This document shows positions 11,220 to 24,600 of a DNA stretch of 60,000 bases, in pieces (the stretch's first letter is position 1; each line of letters begins with the position of its first letter). Both the position numbers and the translations under genes were made by a program. Under the pieces are notes generated by a model, which was given only the letters and a program-made list of their open reading frames with translations, was not told the origin of the DNA and made no database searches. Source of the stretch: Membranipora membranacea (taxonomy: Eukaryota; Bryozoa; Gymnolaemata; Cheilostomatida; Membraniporidae); assembly GCA_914767715.1 (NCBI GenBank), contig OU612075.1, forward strand, positions 14,138,001 to 14,198,000, written 5' to 3'.

Positions 11220-13320
11220 ATTCTATCACTAACATAAAATAATATGTTGCGAGATAAGGGTGTTCATACTGAAAAGGAGCCAGCACATACAAGGAAAAAT
11301 AAGTTTAAACACTGATGGATGATTAAAAGAGAATATCATTTAAAATATGGATAGCATGCCTCAAAAAACAGTCTTTACCAAGGGCACTTCTGTGTTTAAT
11401 TGTTCGATACCTGCCTGAGGGGCATTTAGCAAGAAAGTTGTTCATAAAGTGGTCATCGTCATGGATATATCGGAGGGCAAGTGTTTTGGTACGCTTAGTC
11501 ATAAGGCTGTCGAGATCATCTACTTGGAGTTTGAGCTTTGAGGCCCGATCAAAAAACTTGCTCAAACGTTTCTTGTCTTTAGCAAAAATAGTAGTGTGTA
11601 ATACTGGTAAACAATAAGTGAGCAGGGAAACAATAAAACTTTTAAATAACATCGTGGCAAGGGGTATGGTGCTAAGATGTACAAAATTCCGGACAATATA
11701 CATACGCTGCTCAGCTTTACTCACAACAGACTGAATGTGTTCTTCAAAGCGCAGCTTTTGATCTAACATAATACCAAGATAAGTGACTTTGTCACACATA
11801 GTAATGCTTTCACCATGTAAAACGATAGGAGGGGTATGGGGCTTAGTTCGTTGAGTAGAAAATAATATTTCCTGAGTTTTGCTGGCATTCAATAAAAGAT
11901 CATAATCAGAACATTGCTTAGAAATCATGTCTATCTCGTTAAAGTATGAGTTTAGATCTTGTTGATTGGAAATGCAGCCAATGATACAGGTGTCATCAGC
12001 ATACTTGATTATGGTAACATTGCTCAATTCAGATGTCCGTATATATGGAAAACAAAAGAGGACTGAAAACGGAGCCTTGAGGTGTACCAGTGTTTGTCTT
12101 GATGGGTCGAGATAGATTGCCGTCTACCATAGTTCTTTGTACTCTGTCACTGAGAAAGCTAGATATCCACTCAGTGACTGCAGAGTCGAGGTGCTGGAGT
12201 TGTGATATGAGACTGGAGACATTGATTGTATTGAAGGCTGACGAAAAGTCTAGAAATAAGCATCTTGCATAATTGGTGGCTAGTTTGTCTATGAAAGTGG
12301 TTACTGTGGTAGTCAAGCAGAGAATGGCATCTTGTGTAGAACGGTCTGATCTATATGCAAATTGATGACTGTCCAAAGTCTGAGCACTTGTGTTTCTTAT
12401 CAGGCAGTTTTCTGTATCCCAATGCGTTGTATTCCTAGGAACAGTTAGGTACCCATGTGGTTCATCTTTCTCCGTATGATTCTTTTTCTTATGAAATACC
12501 AATTTTTTGTCCCGACATTGAAGTTTTTGGTCTAGCGCTTGCGTGTCCAAACACTTTTAATCTTTATAAATCTAACATATATATTTATTTCTTTACAGAC
12601 TGTGTTAAACGAGGATGGTTCTACGACGTTAGTAGATCTACAGGCCGTACAGCAGCAGGCTCAGGCAGCGCAGAGACAGGATGATACTCAGTATGTGATG
12701 GTGGAGACGCCGGCAGGTTATCAGTATGTTGCTGTCGTCATGCCTGAAGACTCTCAGCAACCAACTGTCGAACTACAGCCAACGTTAGTATCTAAATGGT
12801 CATTGCTGCATCAAATTGTTGTTCAAATGTACTGTTCGAGCCGGTACATGGAAAACGATCATGGGGAGGTGGTAATCAAAGTCAGCTCCCACCAACCTCA
12901 TATCCTCCTCTCCTCTATCTCAAAACATTTGAAACAAACTTGATATAAATATGCCGTTACTAGTAAAGTTTTGAATTTTTTCATTGCTTCTTTAACGCCA
13001 AAAGCCTTCGTTGTTATTATTACGTAAACAGAGCTACCTCTGTTGTGATTGATATTGCAATGAATTCAGACTGATGTTGTTTATCCTCAACATCCAGCGC
13101 AGTAAGAAATTATTATCAGGCTTTAATACACCATACATGTATTTATTTTAGTCTTGTCGGAGACGCCTCGCAGGTATCAGCTGAAGCTAATAACACACTA
13201 GAGGATGCTCAGATACTCTTATCTCAGGCTACAGGAGTATATTATACAACATCAGCTGTACCTGTTGGGGCAGAGAATAACCAGGCGGTGGACGCACTGG
13301 TCGCCCTTCAGCCCCAGTAA
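4346..13320 (+). CDS. Multi-C2H2 zinc-finger protein (13 fingers), 16 exons
   Basis: Exons: 4346-4644, 4784-4909, 5104-5342, 5511-5647, 6004-6067, 6391-6561, 6972-7103, 7268-7500, 8047-8207, 8604-8736, 9138-9342, 9777-9960, 10344-10481, 10921-11041, 12599-12783, 13152-13320. All junction phases agree, giving 898 residues and TAA. The N-terminal half is acidic and low-complexity, with two AT-hook-like basic motifs: KKIGRPRRGDRK near residues 170-181 and AGRPRKKPK at 346-354. Thirteen C2H2 fingers follow (about residues 368-745), several with TGEK-type linkers (HTDEKPF, HTGEKS, HTDERNY). Finger 13 is completed across the exon 13/14 junction. The C-terminus is Gln-rich (VQQQAQAAQ). This is a sequence-specific DNA-binding nuclear protein, likely a transcription regulator. 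The architecture resembles ZFX-, CTCF- or ZFP64-type proteins, but finger sequences do not let me name an orthologue. Start ATG 4346 is the first in-frame Met of a long open exon. Confidence 0.88.
9529..9564. repeat. Short perfect hairpin, CATAGACTTA family, copy 1
   Basis: Arms CATAGACTTAATATA and TATATTAAGTCTATG flank a 6-base loop, inside an intron of the zinc-finger gene. Related hairpins occur at 33757-33804 and 45444-45481, so this is a dispersed family rather than a chance palindrome. Confidence 0.7.
10199..10362. repeat. Tandem repeat spanning a splice acceptor
   Basis: About five imperfect copies of a unit like TGTGATACTCTGT(TTTAG) run through the end of intron 12 into exon 13 of the zinc-finger gene. 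The true acceptor is TTTTAG before 10344. A second copy, TTTTAG at 10273-10277, and a CCTAG at 10218-10221 are decoys. Use of the 10277 copy would read A-C-D-M-C-D-T-L and then hit TGA, so it would truncate the protein in finger 12. Confidence 0.75.
11181..11220. repeat. (TGAT)n microsatellite, LINE 3' tail
   Basis: About ten uninterrupted TGAT units. Short tandem tails of this kind are typical of CR1/L2-type LINEs; here the tail directly adjoins the 3' end of the element and its target duplication. Confidence 0.85.
11182..12549 (-). mobile_element. 5'-truncated LINE (CR1/L2/Rex-like), antisense in an intron
   Basis: The minus strand encodes the C-terminal two thirds of a reverse transcriptase. 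Motifs in order are HQFAYRSDRSTQDA, LDFSSAFNTI, GTPQGSVFSPLLF, then after one frameshift (near 12029) KYADDT with the catalytic Asp pair, TYLGIMLD, and a C-terminal block ending near 11323. The 3' end is a TCAA/TGAT tandem tail (11182-11220). The flanks carry AACACTT at 11175-11181 and again at 12550-12556, a 7-bp target-site duplication that fixes both ends. It lies in intron 14 of the zinc-finger gene. The frameshift and truncation make it inactive. Confidence 0.85.
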
Positions 13321-13700
13321 CATCCTGCATGACCCGAAAACAATAAAAGAAACTTTGAGAAGTTGTCTGTAAAAAATTACAGTAACGTATCCATCATAGG
13401 ATATGACAATGCGCATATTATGATTTTTTACTGAACATTTTTATTGCGATATTGCCTTCAATTAATATAGTTGACATAATTATTTTCAAATTTGCACTTA
13501 ATAAATTAGGACAATTAGTTTGCCTCTAGAGTACATATCAATGTGTTCGATGCTGACAATGGTACGAACACGTTGTAATGCACTAATTAAGACATTGTGT
13601 CAGTGTATCGTGACAGCTAACAGTGGCTTGTACTCAACGTTGGCCTTACTTTTCAACAAGAAGGTGGTCGTTTTCTCGAGTTCTTCTGACCGGCTCTATC
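13321..13700. other. Short intergenic region
   Basis: Only about 380 bases separate the zinc-finger stop from the ATG of the giant secreted precursor. Apart from the poly(A) signal I see no convincing TATA box or other element; the promoter of the downstream gene must lie here or in a non-coding leader. Confidence 0.5.
13342..13347 (+). terminator. Poly(A) signal of the zinc-finger gene
   Basis: AATAAA lies 22 bases after the TAA stop at 13320. It is the only canonical signal near the stop. Confidence 0.6.
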
Positions 13701-15661
13701 ATGGAGAGAATGATGTGGTTGAAGATTACTGTTTTCCTTTCAGTTTTTGCGTCTTCTGCTTACACGAAAAGTAAGTCCTCATTATAGCTTCTTTGTTCGA
13801 CTCTGTTTGACTTGTTTGGATGTTTTTTTTCTTTCAGATTATCGTTGCGTGTTTATTTCTTCATTCCTTACTTTTTTCTGTTACTCTTTGTATCACTCCT
13901 ATTACTCACTGTTCGGCTTGTGAGTTTCCCTAGTTATTGATGTATTGTATGATGTTGACAATGTTACAGAGCATCCTGCCTGCTCTGTCGGAGAGCTCAG
14001 CCACAAATCTCAGACATGCTCTGTGAAGATGTTCCTAGACTTGGCCGAAATAATTCAGTATGAATGTAAGTCATGTCACAATTATATTAAATTTCGCTTT
14101 TTATGTTCACCTCAATTCGGTTATCATTTTCTGGTGTGTTGTGGATAACTGTGTTCTTTATATCATTTGCCGTTACCACCTAACATAACCAGTCGGAAAA
14201 TAGTCTGCCTTCATCTCTCGCTAACTAATGTTACGTTCTCACTGTTATAGTACCAGACGGATGCCTCACTCTACCCGACTGGCTAGAGACTGCTCTGCTC
14301 CTGCCTCCTGAAATGGCAAATATGACTGAAATGGAGAAATCTCTCTTCTTTGTCAACCAGAAAATGAACCAACTTGATAAGAAACTTGGTTAGTGCACTG
14401 TGTAACAAAAACATTTTTTTATTACCATAACAGCGATAAACCCTTTGACTGCAAACACCTCATCATTGAATTGTACTCGATGTTATACACATTCAATGTG
14501 CATAACATCGAGTACAAAATGTCAGGCTATTAATATTGGTCCAACTTGTACAAAATTTGCAAGCCTAACCTGATTTTCCGTGAACCATTTTACTATCAAC
14601 AATTACCACAATTTGATTTTAGCTATGCCAACTGACAAAGTGAGCTGGTCTGAAACTCCTCACGGCGAGATAAAGAAGCTACTGAAAGAATTGCGTGGCC
14701 TGTATTCTACTAATGATCTGGACATGCTGCAGGAGGGAGTGGAGCATGCTATAGGTGGACTGAGTGAACTAATATCGATGCTCGGAGAATTCAACTTTGA
14801 GCATGTCGGCTATTTGATGGGTCTTACCCAACAGACAGATGGTCCTCCTAAATATGATGAGGTTAGGGAACCTTAAGCAAACATAATGTTAATCACTTCA
14901 TTCAGACATGTTGTCACCATTGTTGGTTTGTAACATGATGCATGTTTTGACGTTGGCACTGTATGTTGTGTTACCCGCAGCTTAATTCAACCTTATGTTT
15001 CTGGTTATAACATAGTGGTGTGTGATTCTAAACATGGAAGAGAAACCTTTCGTTAATTTTTCTTACAGAAATAAGCAGCCGATGCGTCCCAATGACTGTT
15101 AATGGAGTATTGTTCTATAAATAACCATTCATTGTCAATTACATCAAATATCGCTCTAGGTTAAGAGCAAAAACCCATTTGATTTTTAGATACTGGCATT
15201 AAATAAAACTTATCAGGGTCTCGAAGAACTGGGGAAGATTGACGCACTTATTGGACTTCCTCCTCAAAACATGTCTCTAACATTAACATGGCTTATATAT
15301 GGTGGTAACGGAGGTTGGTGTGATCAGACTAAGTTGCTGTGATGATCAAACTAATTATTTCATTAAACTACATAATACATGGGAACGTGTGTTAAGCCAG
15401 CCAGCCATATATTTTCTATATAGAACAACTTTCACTTTCAAAGGTCCGAAAGAAAAATTACCGTCATAGACAGAACACACAGCCCAGTGTTGTGTATTCT
15501 GTGTATGGTTACGGTATCAAAACTAGATGTGTATGACACCGTATCCTTAGCTCAATACTTAGTAGCCTATTACAATCCGATAAATGTGCTATATCTGAGT
15601 CATGTACATGTACAAAACTTCCAGTGGCTCTCCATATTTTGCAGGAATGAGGAAGAAGCGA
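13701..15661 (+). CDS. Proprotein module 1 (signal peptide to RKKR)
   Basis: Exons 13701-13770, 13970-14065, 14251-14388, 14623-14861, 15217-15301 (or -15304) and the first 17 bases of exon 6. After the signal peptide comes a small four-Cys-rich start (HPACSVGEL..TCSVKMF, then PDGCLTLPDW). A mostly helical region follows (EIKKLLKELRGLY; AIGGLSELISML) with sequons NMT and NMS. The module ends with RKKR at 15650-15661, encoded at the very start of exon 6. No known domain was recognised. The two closely spaced donors at 15302 and 15305 are both phase 1 and differ by one glycine. Confidence 0.8.
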
Positions 15662-18600
15662 GATGTTGGTGACGTCCTCGGCAGAGTGAGGAGAGAAATT
15701 CTTCTCGAGGAACAGCTTATTACAGGAAGAGTGAAGCGTGTTACTGTTATGAAAACAAAGGGAGAAGAAGAAGAGAATCCAGGCAAAGGACATGGAGAGA
15801 ACCCAGGCAAGGGTCATGGAGAGAATCCAGGCAAGGGTCATGGAGAGAATCCAGGCAAAGGTCGAGGTAATGGTAATGGTCATGGTAACGGACAAGGCAA
15901 CAAAGATGATGAGTCATGGAAGGAAATGTTGGCGGATAGGTAAGACATTGATGGTCACTTGACATTATGTCATCTCAACAAACATCATAAGGGCCAGATA
16001 GTAATTCCAGGATACGCTGGTCTTGGTATCTTGGGGGACATACCTTTTCATTGCATCTAAACACGTTAACTGAGCCCATTTATATACAGTGATCTGTGGG
16101 ATGACAGCCTCCTGTATCCTCAATGATGGTGACAAGTCATCATAGTTAACGCACTGCAGGTTCTGTTTGATATAATATTGAAGTTTAATTTTAGCAGAAG
16201 TGATTGTGACTGAATCATGTTTTTGGTGACATTCAAGAGTTCTATTTTCATACTTTAAAAATAGTACCTTAATTGTGCCTTCTCATCTTAATGAGTGAAA
16301 ATCAGTGGAATCTGGGCCACAGGTTGTTTATGAATTAGATTGAGATCTCTAGAATGATGCCTGAAACTTGACCCCAATTCTTGGATCTTGGTCATTTTTT
16401 AGCATACAGTCATAAAATCTGCTCCGTTTACTTCCACTTGGTAGCGCTCAGTCTTAACATAGTGTCCATTCTCGTTTGATAAGCCCTCCTGCCTGTCTGT
16501 ATGAACAACTCGATTACAATATGCTATTAATTCCTTATCCGTCCTCTGTTTCAGCTTCAATTCCTATCTGAGGGCAAGAGGCTTACTAATGTACCCGATA
16601 CTGATGTCAGAAGAGACTGACTGTGAAGCGCTGCATGAGTTAATAAATATGGACCGAGGACTGAGCACTGCTGAGACTAAGGTTATGTGTACGGAGATTC
16701 TCCAACAAGCTGACGAGTTACGAAAAAATAACAGTCTCATGGTCGGAATACAATCAATCCGCGAAGCTGGTTTGTCCTTCTGATAATAATTTGCCCTATT
16801 TTGTCAACTAGGTTTAATGGAAGGGTGGAACAGAGTGCTTTGATCTATTCTGCTCCCATATTCAGCCCTTATCACTCTAGAAAGTTGTTGCCTCTTTAAA
16901 TTCTAAATATGGAATACCCTTCCCCCATATAGACACTATAGAAGCACATCACAGAGTAAGGATCCTTACTCTGTGAGCACCTCCACTGGCCTGTCAAATT
17001 CTATCCAATGATAGCACTCAACGAGTGACTGGTAGCCGCTTTTCATTATCAACCACAGCTGGTGCTCTCTGGTTTGTAATGGAATCCCACTATCAACGAC
17101 CCAAACAGAGTTTGGGCACTCAACGTACTGACCGATCAATTATTTTTACTTGAATCTGCTTTCTTGCACATTATTTTGCATTGACCTCTGGACTTCATCA
17201 GTTTCATCTAGTACATTGACAAAAAATATTGATATATTTCTATTGTGGGCAAGTCATTAATTATGTTAATAGAATCGAGAATAGTTTGAACTAGCTTGCC
17301 TGCATGTAGAGTTGCCCCCACCCCTTTACTGAAAGTACAGGGCAGTAACTCCAAACGCAGGCAAGCTCAATCAAGCTTGATCTATAAGTAGACAAGAAGC
17401 TATTTTCTCATTTGATCACAAAGATAAATGCTATAGTATTTCCTCAAATGCGATTCATGATGCTTATTTGAAACCTCACTAGATAATTTCAAGTTATCAT
17501 GAAATGATTTAGGGAGGATGACTGACACTTTATATCCTTACAAAACGAAATCATAGTCACACCATTTCCTTTTGTTGTGTGATTTTACAGAAGACATCAT
17601 GTTGACGGTCGATGAAGGAAATAAATTTGAGACGAGGTATAGAGAGCATTACTTGGAGACAGTGAAGAAGCTGAAGGACTTGGCATACTTCCTCAAGTTC
17701 GCTGTAATCCCGTGGATAATGGGCCCACTGGCTCCTGCTACATCGCCCACGCCATTCATCCCTATAGAAGTACCTCAAACTCGCCCAACACTGCCACCAG
17801 GCTTTGTGTTCACCGAAGAGGACCGCATGATGATTCTAGACATGCTAGATGATATCAAAAACCAATCTCTGAGTAAGCCTTGATTGTGAAAAAGAGTTAC
17901 TCTACTGTCATATCTTACCAGTCTGCCTCAAAATTTAAATAGGCCTAAAGAATTTTGGGGGGGGGTATGTTGGTTGATCTAACCTTCTATATGGATTTCC
18001 ATGTCTTATCACATCTCTTGGACCAAGTTTCTAATATCTGCAACCATCCTGAGAGGAATAATGAAACGAAAATAATTTATCGGTTAGAAAATTCTATGGA
18101 GTTTACATTATCTCCATTGTTATACTTTCATGAAAGAGTGTCTCTTGTTGTTCTCTCATCATGAAATACTGGTAGTGTCTTGTTGACTTCCATTATCTTT
18201 TGTTAGTAGTGTTTTAATGTTCTTCAATGCAAACATTCAGGACACTAAAAGTAATTCATGATGAGAGAAAAAAATTAAATCACCCAGTCTCTAAGCTAAA
18301 GATTTGATGCGGCAATGTAGTAAGCTCCAACACTACATCATCATTCTGTTTCATATCATTATTCCTGGTCAGAGAGAATCGAAACTAGGACCTAATGGTG
18401 AATATATTATATACATATATATAACATTGGATAAGCTCATAGACCCCCTCCCCCTCCAAAACCCCCATGTTTTGAAAAATATGCTTTCAAATGCAGGATG
18501 TAGTTATGCCATGTAAAGCCAACTCAATTGCAAACCACAACCACCAAACCAGAATATCTTAAACTTTGAATTATTCAAATCCATTCTTCTGCCAGTGTAA

Positions 18601-21600
18601 CCCTGGCAGCCTAGACCAACATATAATAAGGTGTTGTGAATTTTTGTGGAATCACCAACTGTTAACTGGTTTAGCGAACTGCTTTCAGAGCAATGATGTG
18701 ACTGTGCAGAGTCTATGTAGTATGTCTATGTTGGTATAAAATCTCGGCAAGAAGAGAACTGGTTTATAGCTAATATCTGAACCTCATTCTCCTCTATTGT
18801 TTAAGCTACCCTTGATGATGATGGTAGTAAATGGGAGAAAGAAGCACACCAGACCATGGCTAATCTTCTCAGGGAGGCAAACGAACTGATAGTACGCAGC
18901 CTGGCTACTCAATATAGTCTCATGCAACCTCGGTCTATAGCTCAAATGTTAGGGGCCCGGGTATATCGACCCACAATACATGATGCTCTGACAAGCCTGG
19001 ATTACTATGGTAAGCTGTGACATTTCTCCCTAACATGTCTGTGACTAATATATCGTTGCCTATTTTGCCCAAGCTCACGATTGAGCTAAATTTATACTAT
19101 TATAAATTTGAGTCCATTGATGATTATAAACTCAGTAGCTTAATCAGCGCCTTCCCCAGGTAAGGCCATTACCTATATCTGGCCCTGGGACCAAAAATCA
19201 AGATTGGGCCTCAGTTTGCACCGTGTGTATAGCGTGATACTCTATTCTTAGCCAGTATTATCCTGTAACAGTGTATCGTCAGTAGTTGAAATGCTCAGAC
19301 ACTGCCCTGGTTGATGATAGTGGTACTTTATTAACAACTATACGGTGGTTGATAATACAAAGCCACCGCTATGAGTCAGAGAACTTCAGCTATATCATCA
19401 GCAGTACATAATTCATGTAAAATATGGTCTCATATAGAGTAGTAGTGTACCATTGTGTTCCACATTGACATCCAGATTACGCTATAAGTATTTGTATCTC
19501 TGATCGTTTGAGTCAATTTAGTTTGAGTACATCATGTGTGCCCACCCCTAATTCTGGAAATAGCCCATGGTCGTAACACTAAATCCCTTGTGTGGTACTC
19601 AAGCTACATGAATTAATTCACTCTATATCTATCAGAGATAAACACACAATAGTATATCACCTAATCCGTGTGATTGTGTTCCCTTCTGGTTCGGTTCAAA
19701 ATGAAGTTCATAATATTATTATATATGTCATTCCTGGTTTATATTCATACTTTTCTTTTCTCTTGATTGAATCATTGAAGTTTCTTTATATTATACAGAT
19801 AAGGAAAACGGACTCTTCTTCAACTCGACAATAAATGAAACCGCTGTAAGTTGTACTTTTAAACTGTAAGTCATTCTTATGTAAGTTTTTAAAATAAATT
19901 GTAAGTTAATCTGATAAGCTGCCGATAAGTCTGATAAAATGTTAGTTAGTTTTATTTTTTGGATAAAGTGTCAGTCAAATAAACTGCAAGTTTTGATGAG
20001 TTTTACTCTACGATTACAGTCAGCTCATGACTGATACAGTGGAGTGTGAACCACTCGCTGTTATCTTCATCCTCCACTATATACCCGACCTGTAAATGTA
20101 GTCCTTTGACTAAGGTACTAAGACTAGACAGTCTAACAACTGTTAGTCATTTGGTAGATCAAGCTTTATCAAAGTTTGCCTGCATTCGGGTTTGCTCTTC
20201 TTCCACTGATCAGTATTCTGAGCCCTCCAGACTCTTGCCCCCCCCCACGTCCGACGGCCCCCCTGATCAGTGGAATTAAGCAATTCTTAATTCAGGCAAA
20301 CGTGGCCTAATGCTTAGGTACGGTCAAAAGGGGATGGATTTATATCCCGATGTTTATAGCGCTATTCATTATCCATTTACAGCCAACAGGTGCGGCACGT
20401 ATTAACACCACTCTACATGATCTGATGGCGATGGATAGGATCCTAGATCTGCCTACTGTAGACTGGACTGAGGTGTATAAGGCTTTGGCTGAGACGTATG
20501 ATAGTGGTGAGAATTCCTCTCTGCTCTCTTTAAGTACACATACACCACACCAGCTTTCTGTAGCATGCTTTCAAATGGGGTCATCAAGGGTCTTTCAATT
20601 GAATGCTTGCTTGCGATGCTTTTGAAAACAAATTATCACTATAATAGTGCTCAAAATTATTGCTCACTTGGTCTTTCAATTAGACAAATCTCAGATTGTA
20701 TATAATTCCATCAATGAGCGAACAAACTGCTCACTCACTGAGTTAGTGATCAAATAGTGATTCGGCGATTTTAAGACCCCCTGATTGCCTTGTGTAGTAG
20801 AGTGAAGTGAATGCTTATCCCATCAACAAACCTAAACCCAAATATCTTATTGTAAAAATTGTTCATTTTAGATGTTTAGCAACTTACTATAGTACACTAG
20901 AGTTGTACCCTGCACCACTTTGCCTAATTGTTCTGATGGGTAGAAGAATGGCTTCTCACATAATATTTAATTTAAATTTTGTTTTAAGTTGTAAGAGTCT
21001 GAAACCATGCTTCCTTCCTCGTTTACCTCCAGCTTTATTTTGCTCCTTGCAACCAAATATGAAAAAAAATAATAGTTAAATCCCTATTACCTTTCGAGGA
21101 GACTTTTCAACTACATTTGCGCATTATATGACTTATATTTGCCTATTGTTGACAGATGAATTGCTTGAGTCTACGATCGGACCATGGTGGGAAAAGACTA
21201 CTGAGGGGATACAGGTCACAACAACCGATGTAACCACTACAGAAGCTGACACCACCACTGCCAAGGCTGATACTACCACTGCTGATGCTGGGTCTACCAC
21301 CGCTGCTGCTGGCTCTACCACCACCGCCGCTGCTGGGTCTACCACCATTGCTGCTGGGTCTACCACTGCTGATGCTGGGACTACCACTGCTGATGCTGGG
21401 ACTACCACCGCTGGAGGCGGCGGAAGGCGAAAGAGATTGATAATGCCTCTGATAGCTGGTCTTGATGAGGAGGACGCAATGTCAGTCACATTCATAGTAT
21501 TAAATTATTCGTTATTAGAATTTACTCATTTTGATTATATACAATGATACTCATTTGATGGGGCAGTACACAATGATAATTGTGTGGGAATTGTTGGTTA

Positions 21601-24600
21601 TCATAACTGCGTTGCGTTGCAGACATACTCGTGCGGTTTGCTTTGACTAAGAATTGAGATGTTTGGTTGTAGTCTTATGGCATATTTGGGAGATCGGGCT
21701 TTGATGATTGCTGATGCTGCCCAGTTTGAGAAGGAGGATCTAACCGATACTGTGATAGCTCAGCAGCTTTGTCAGACCACTGAGTATTACGAGATGCCCG
21801 ATACAGGCAAAGATTCCGCTGAGTTGTGCAAATCTGTTTTTGAGAACAAAGATGAGCTACTCTCCTCTCTTACTGCCTTGTCAAGGTCACTGCTCTCTGC
21901 TGTAAATATGCAAGGTAGGTAACTAAGATTTACCGAAAACGCTGTAGCCGTAACTCTAGTGTTCAGTATATTGGTTTTTTTTTAACTTTTCTTGGCAGTC
22001 TATATCATATTGAGTTATCAGTTACAGGTATAAGTTTTCAGCATTTCATTAAGACTTAAGCTAAGGCCACACGCTTGTGCAAATTTCCACTAATTCTTGC
22101 AAATTAAATTTCGTACGAATATCAGCCTGCCACACATGATTGTCATTTCCCAAATTCGTACTAATGATTCCTGGGTGTAATCCTACTGTAATCCCCCTCA
22201 GCCAATCTAAACCATAGGCCTACAGTGATAACTAAAAAATTAAACCAAGGAGAAGCTGTTCCTTCTTGTTTATTTTACCAACCCGTCCAGTGATTCAGCT
22301 TCTGGATTAGCCTGTCTTGACAAGCTTTGTTCGGTGGGGGGGGGGGGGGGAACAAAGCTTGTCAACTCTTGCATGCTCGACTGTCGAGCAGCCGATATTA
22401 AATATTGCCTTCTCTTGCGATCGGGAAGATAACTCCTTTATCTCACTAATCAAATTGTATAGTCGAGCAGCCGATATTAAATGTTGTCTTCTCTTTCGAT
22501 CGAGAAGATAACTCCTTCATCACACTAATCAATTTGTATACATTCCTATACAAATTGATTAGTGTGATGAAGGATAACTCCTTCATCACACTAATCAATT
22601 TGTATACATTCCTATACAAATTGATTAGTGTGATGAAGGAGTTATCTTCTCGATCGAAAGAGAAGACAATATTTATTATCGGCTGCTCGACAGTCGAGCA
22701 TGCAAGAGTTGACAAGCTTTGTTCCCTCTCCCCCACCGAACAAAGCTTGTCAAGACAGGCTACTTCTGGATATGCTTAGGCTCAACTATCTCCTCATATT
22801 TATTCAATTTGATACCCCATTCGTCATTGTATCCCTTCTCCCTCTTGCTCCAGGTCCAAATCAATGAGAAGCTCCACATTGATCGTCAATTCCATCTTTT
22901 TAACGGAAGTTGTTTACATAGATATGGCCTTGACTTATCAATCAAAACAGACAGCCAATCAATCAAATCTGACAGCCAACCAGATAACATTTCGTGAAAA
23001 TTTATATGATTCGGATTCGTGCATCGTGAACATACAATGTTTCACGAAATCGCCAGAATCCCTATTTGTACGAATGTTTTCGTGAAAATTTATACGAATC
23101 GTGAGAAAACTACGCCGTGTGGCCTGAGCTTAAGGTTAGAGAGCCTGGCAGCCTCTTGTCCGAGCCCCCCAGACTCTTCCCCCCGCCCGACAACCAAGGC
23201 CTCTGATCTCCTGCTTATCTTAGCTGCTCAACAAAAGTCACATCTATTGATCTGTTTGTGTTGTTTACTGTTGGCTGGCTCCTATGACCAGTCAGTCTCA
23301 TAGTCATTTACCATCTATTTATGTTATACTCTGTGTGGTAGCAGTTATTGTTGAATATATTGCTGTACTTCTGCTCTATGTTTTACAGTTACCGGTATAT
23401 ACAGAATCGATCTCAATGACCCCCAACAGGAAGCGTACCGAGATTTAGTTGAGCAGTTTGTGGCTAGATTTGACGAATGGCTGGACATTGTATATCATAT
23501 AATTAAATCACCGTCACGGAGGAAACTGGAGGGAAGACTTAAACCTGCATGTCCCGCTAATCTAACTGTTGAGGTAGATGAAGAGGCCGGCACATACCTC
23601 GGAGAAAGACATGAAAACATAACTGCTATACTAGGTGAGATAAAACTATAACTCTGCTAATATTGCCAATTCTTTTTATGGTCAGCTGTCAGCCCTGTGA
23701 CCCGTTATAAGTAAGTTATCAAGAGCTTAGCGCCACAACTGTGAGAAACTTTTCAAAAATTCATATTATGTAACATCATGTGCCCATCTATCTACAGGTG
23801 ATGCTATGGACTATAGCTGGGCCACACCTAAGAGAGCGATTCTGGACACAGCTAATAAACTGATTGGTGAACTGTCTGATGCAACTTCTGTGGCCGTATG
23901 TGAAGTTGTGCCTCGAGTGAGAGGAAGCCTGAGGAAGCTCAAGTCTCTCACCAAACACCTCCATCCCATTTCCATCACTGATATCATGGACTTGCACTAC
24001 ATGCACTCAGATGTTCGCCGTACGTAGACTTCTTCACTGTATCTTTTCTCTTTGTAAACGTAAAATATTCTTATGCGCGTCAGCTGGACTTGTCAAGTGA
24101 ACTTTTGGTACATGTGAAGTTGTTTTAAGTTGGGTATGAGATGATATATGTGTGAATTGTAATTGGTGATGTTAGTGGTATGTTGTGGCGATAACAAATT
24201 TAGAAAGAAAATCTGGACCTGAAAAAAAAGCAAGTGATCTTGAGTCTGGATTGCAACCGCAATACAACCAAAGTGCAACTAAATATCTAATGGTAGATTC
24301 AGACGACATTTCTCAGTGAGAATGATAAGTTAGTGAAGTATTGCCAGCTGGTAGTGTAGTGCAGTAATAATACTGTTAATTATTATTGGACATATTCTTT
24401 TGTAGGTAAATGTCATGGCAGACCTGAAACTGGTGAATGTCGTCGCTACGAAAGACGCTGGGTATTCGTCCAGGCAACACAGCGCTGTGAACCATTTATA
24501 TATGGCGGGTGTCAAGGCAACGGGAACAACCACAAGACAGAGAAACAGTGTTTATCTCTTTGTGTGAGGACAGACGAAAAGAGAAACTCAACTCATGTGA

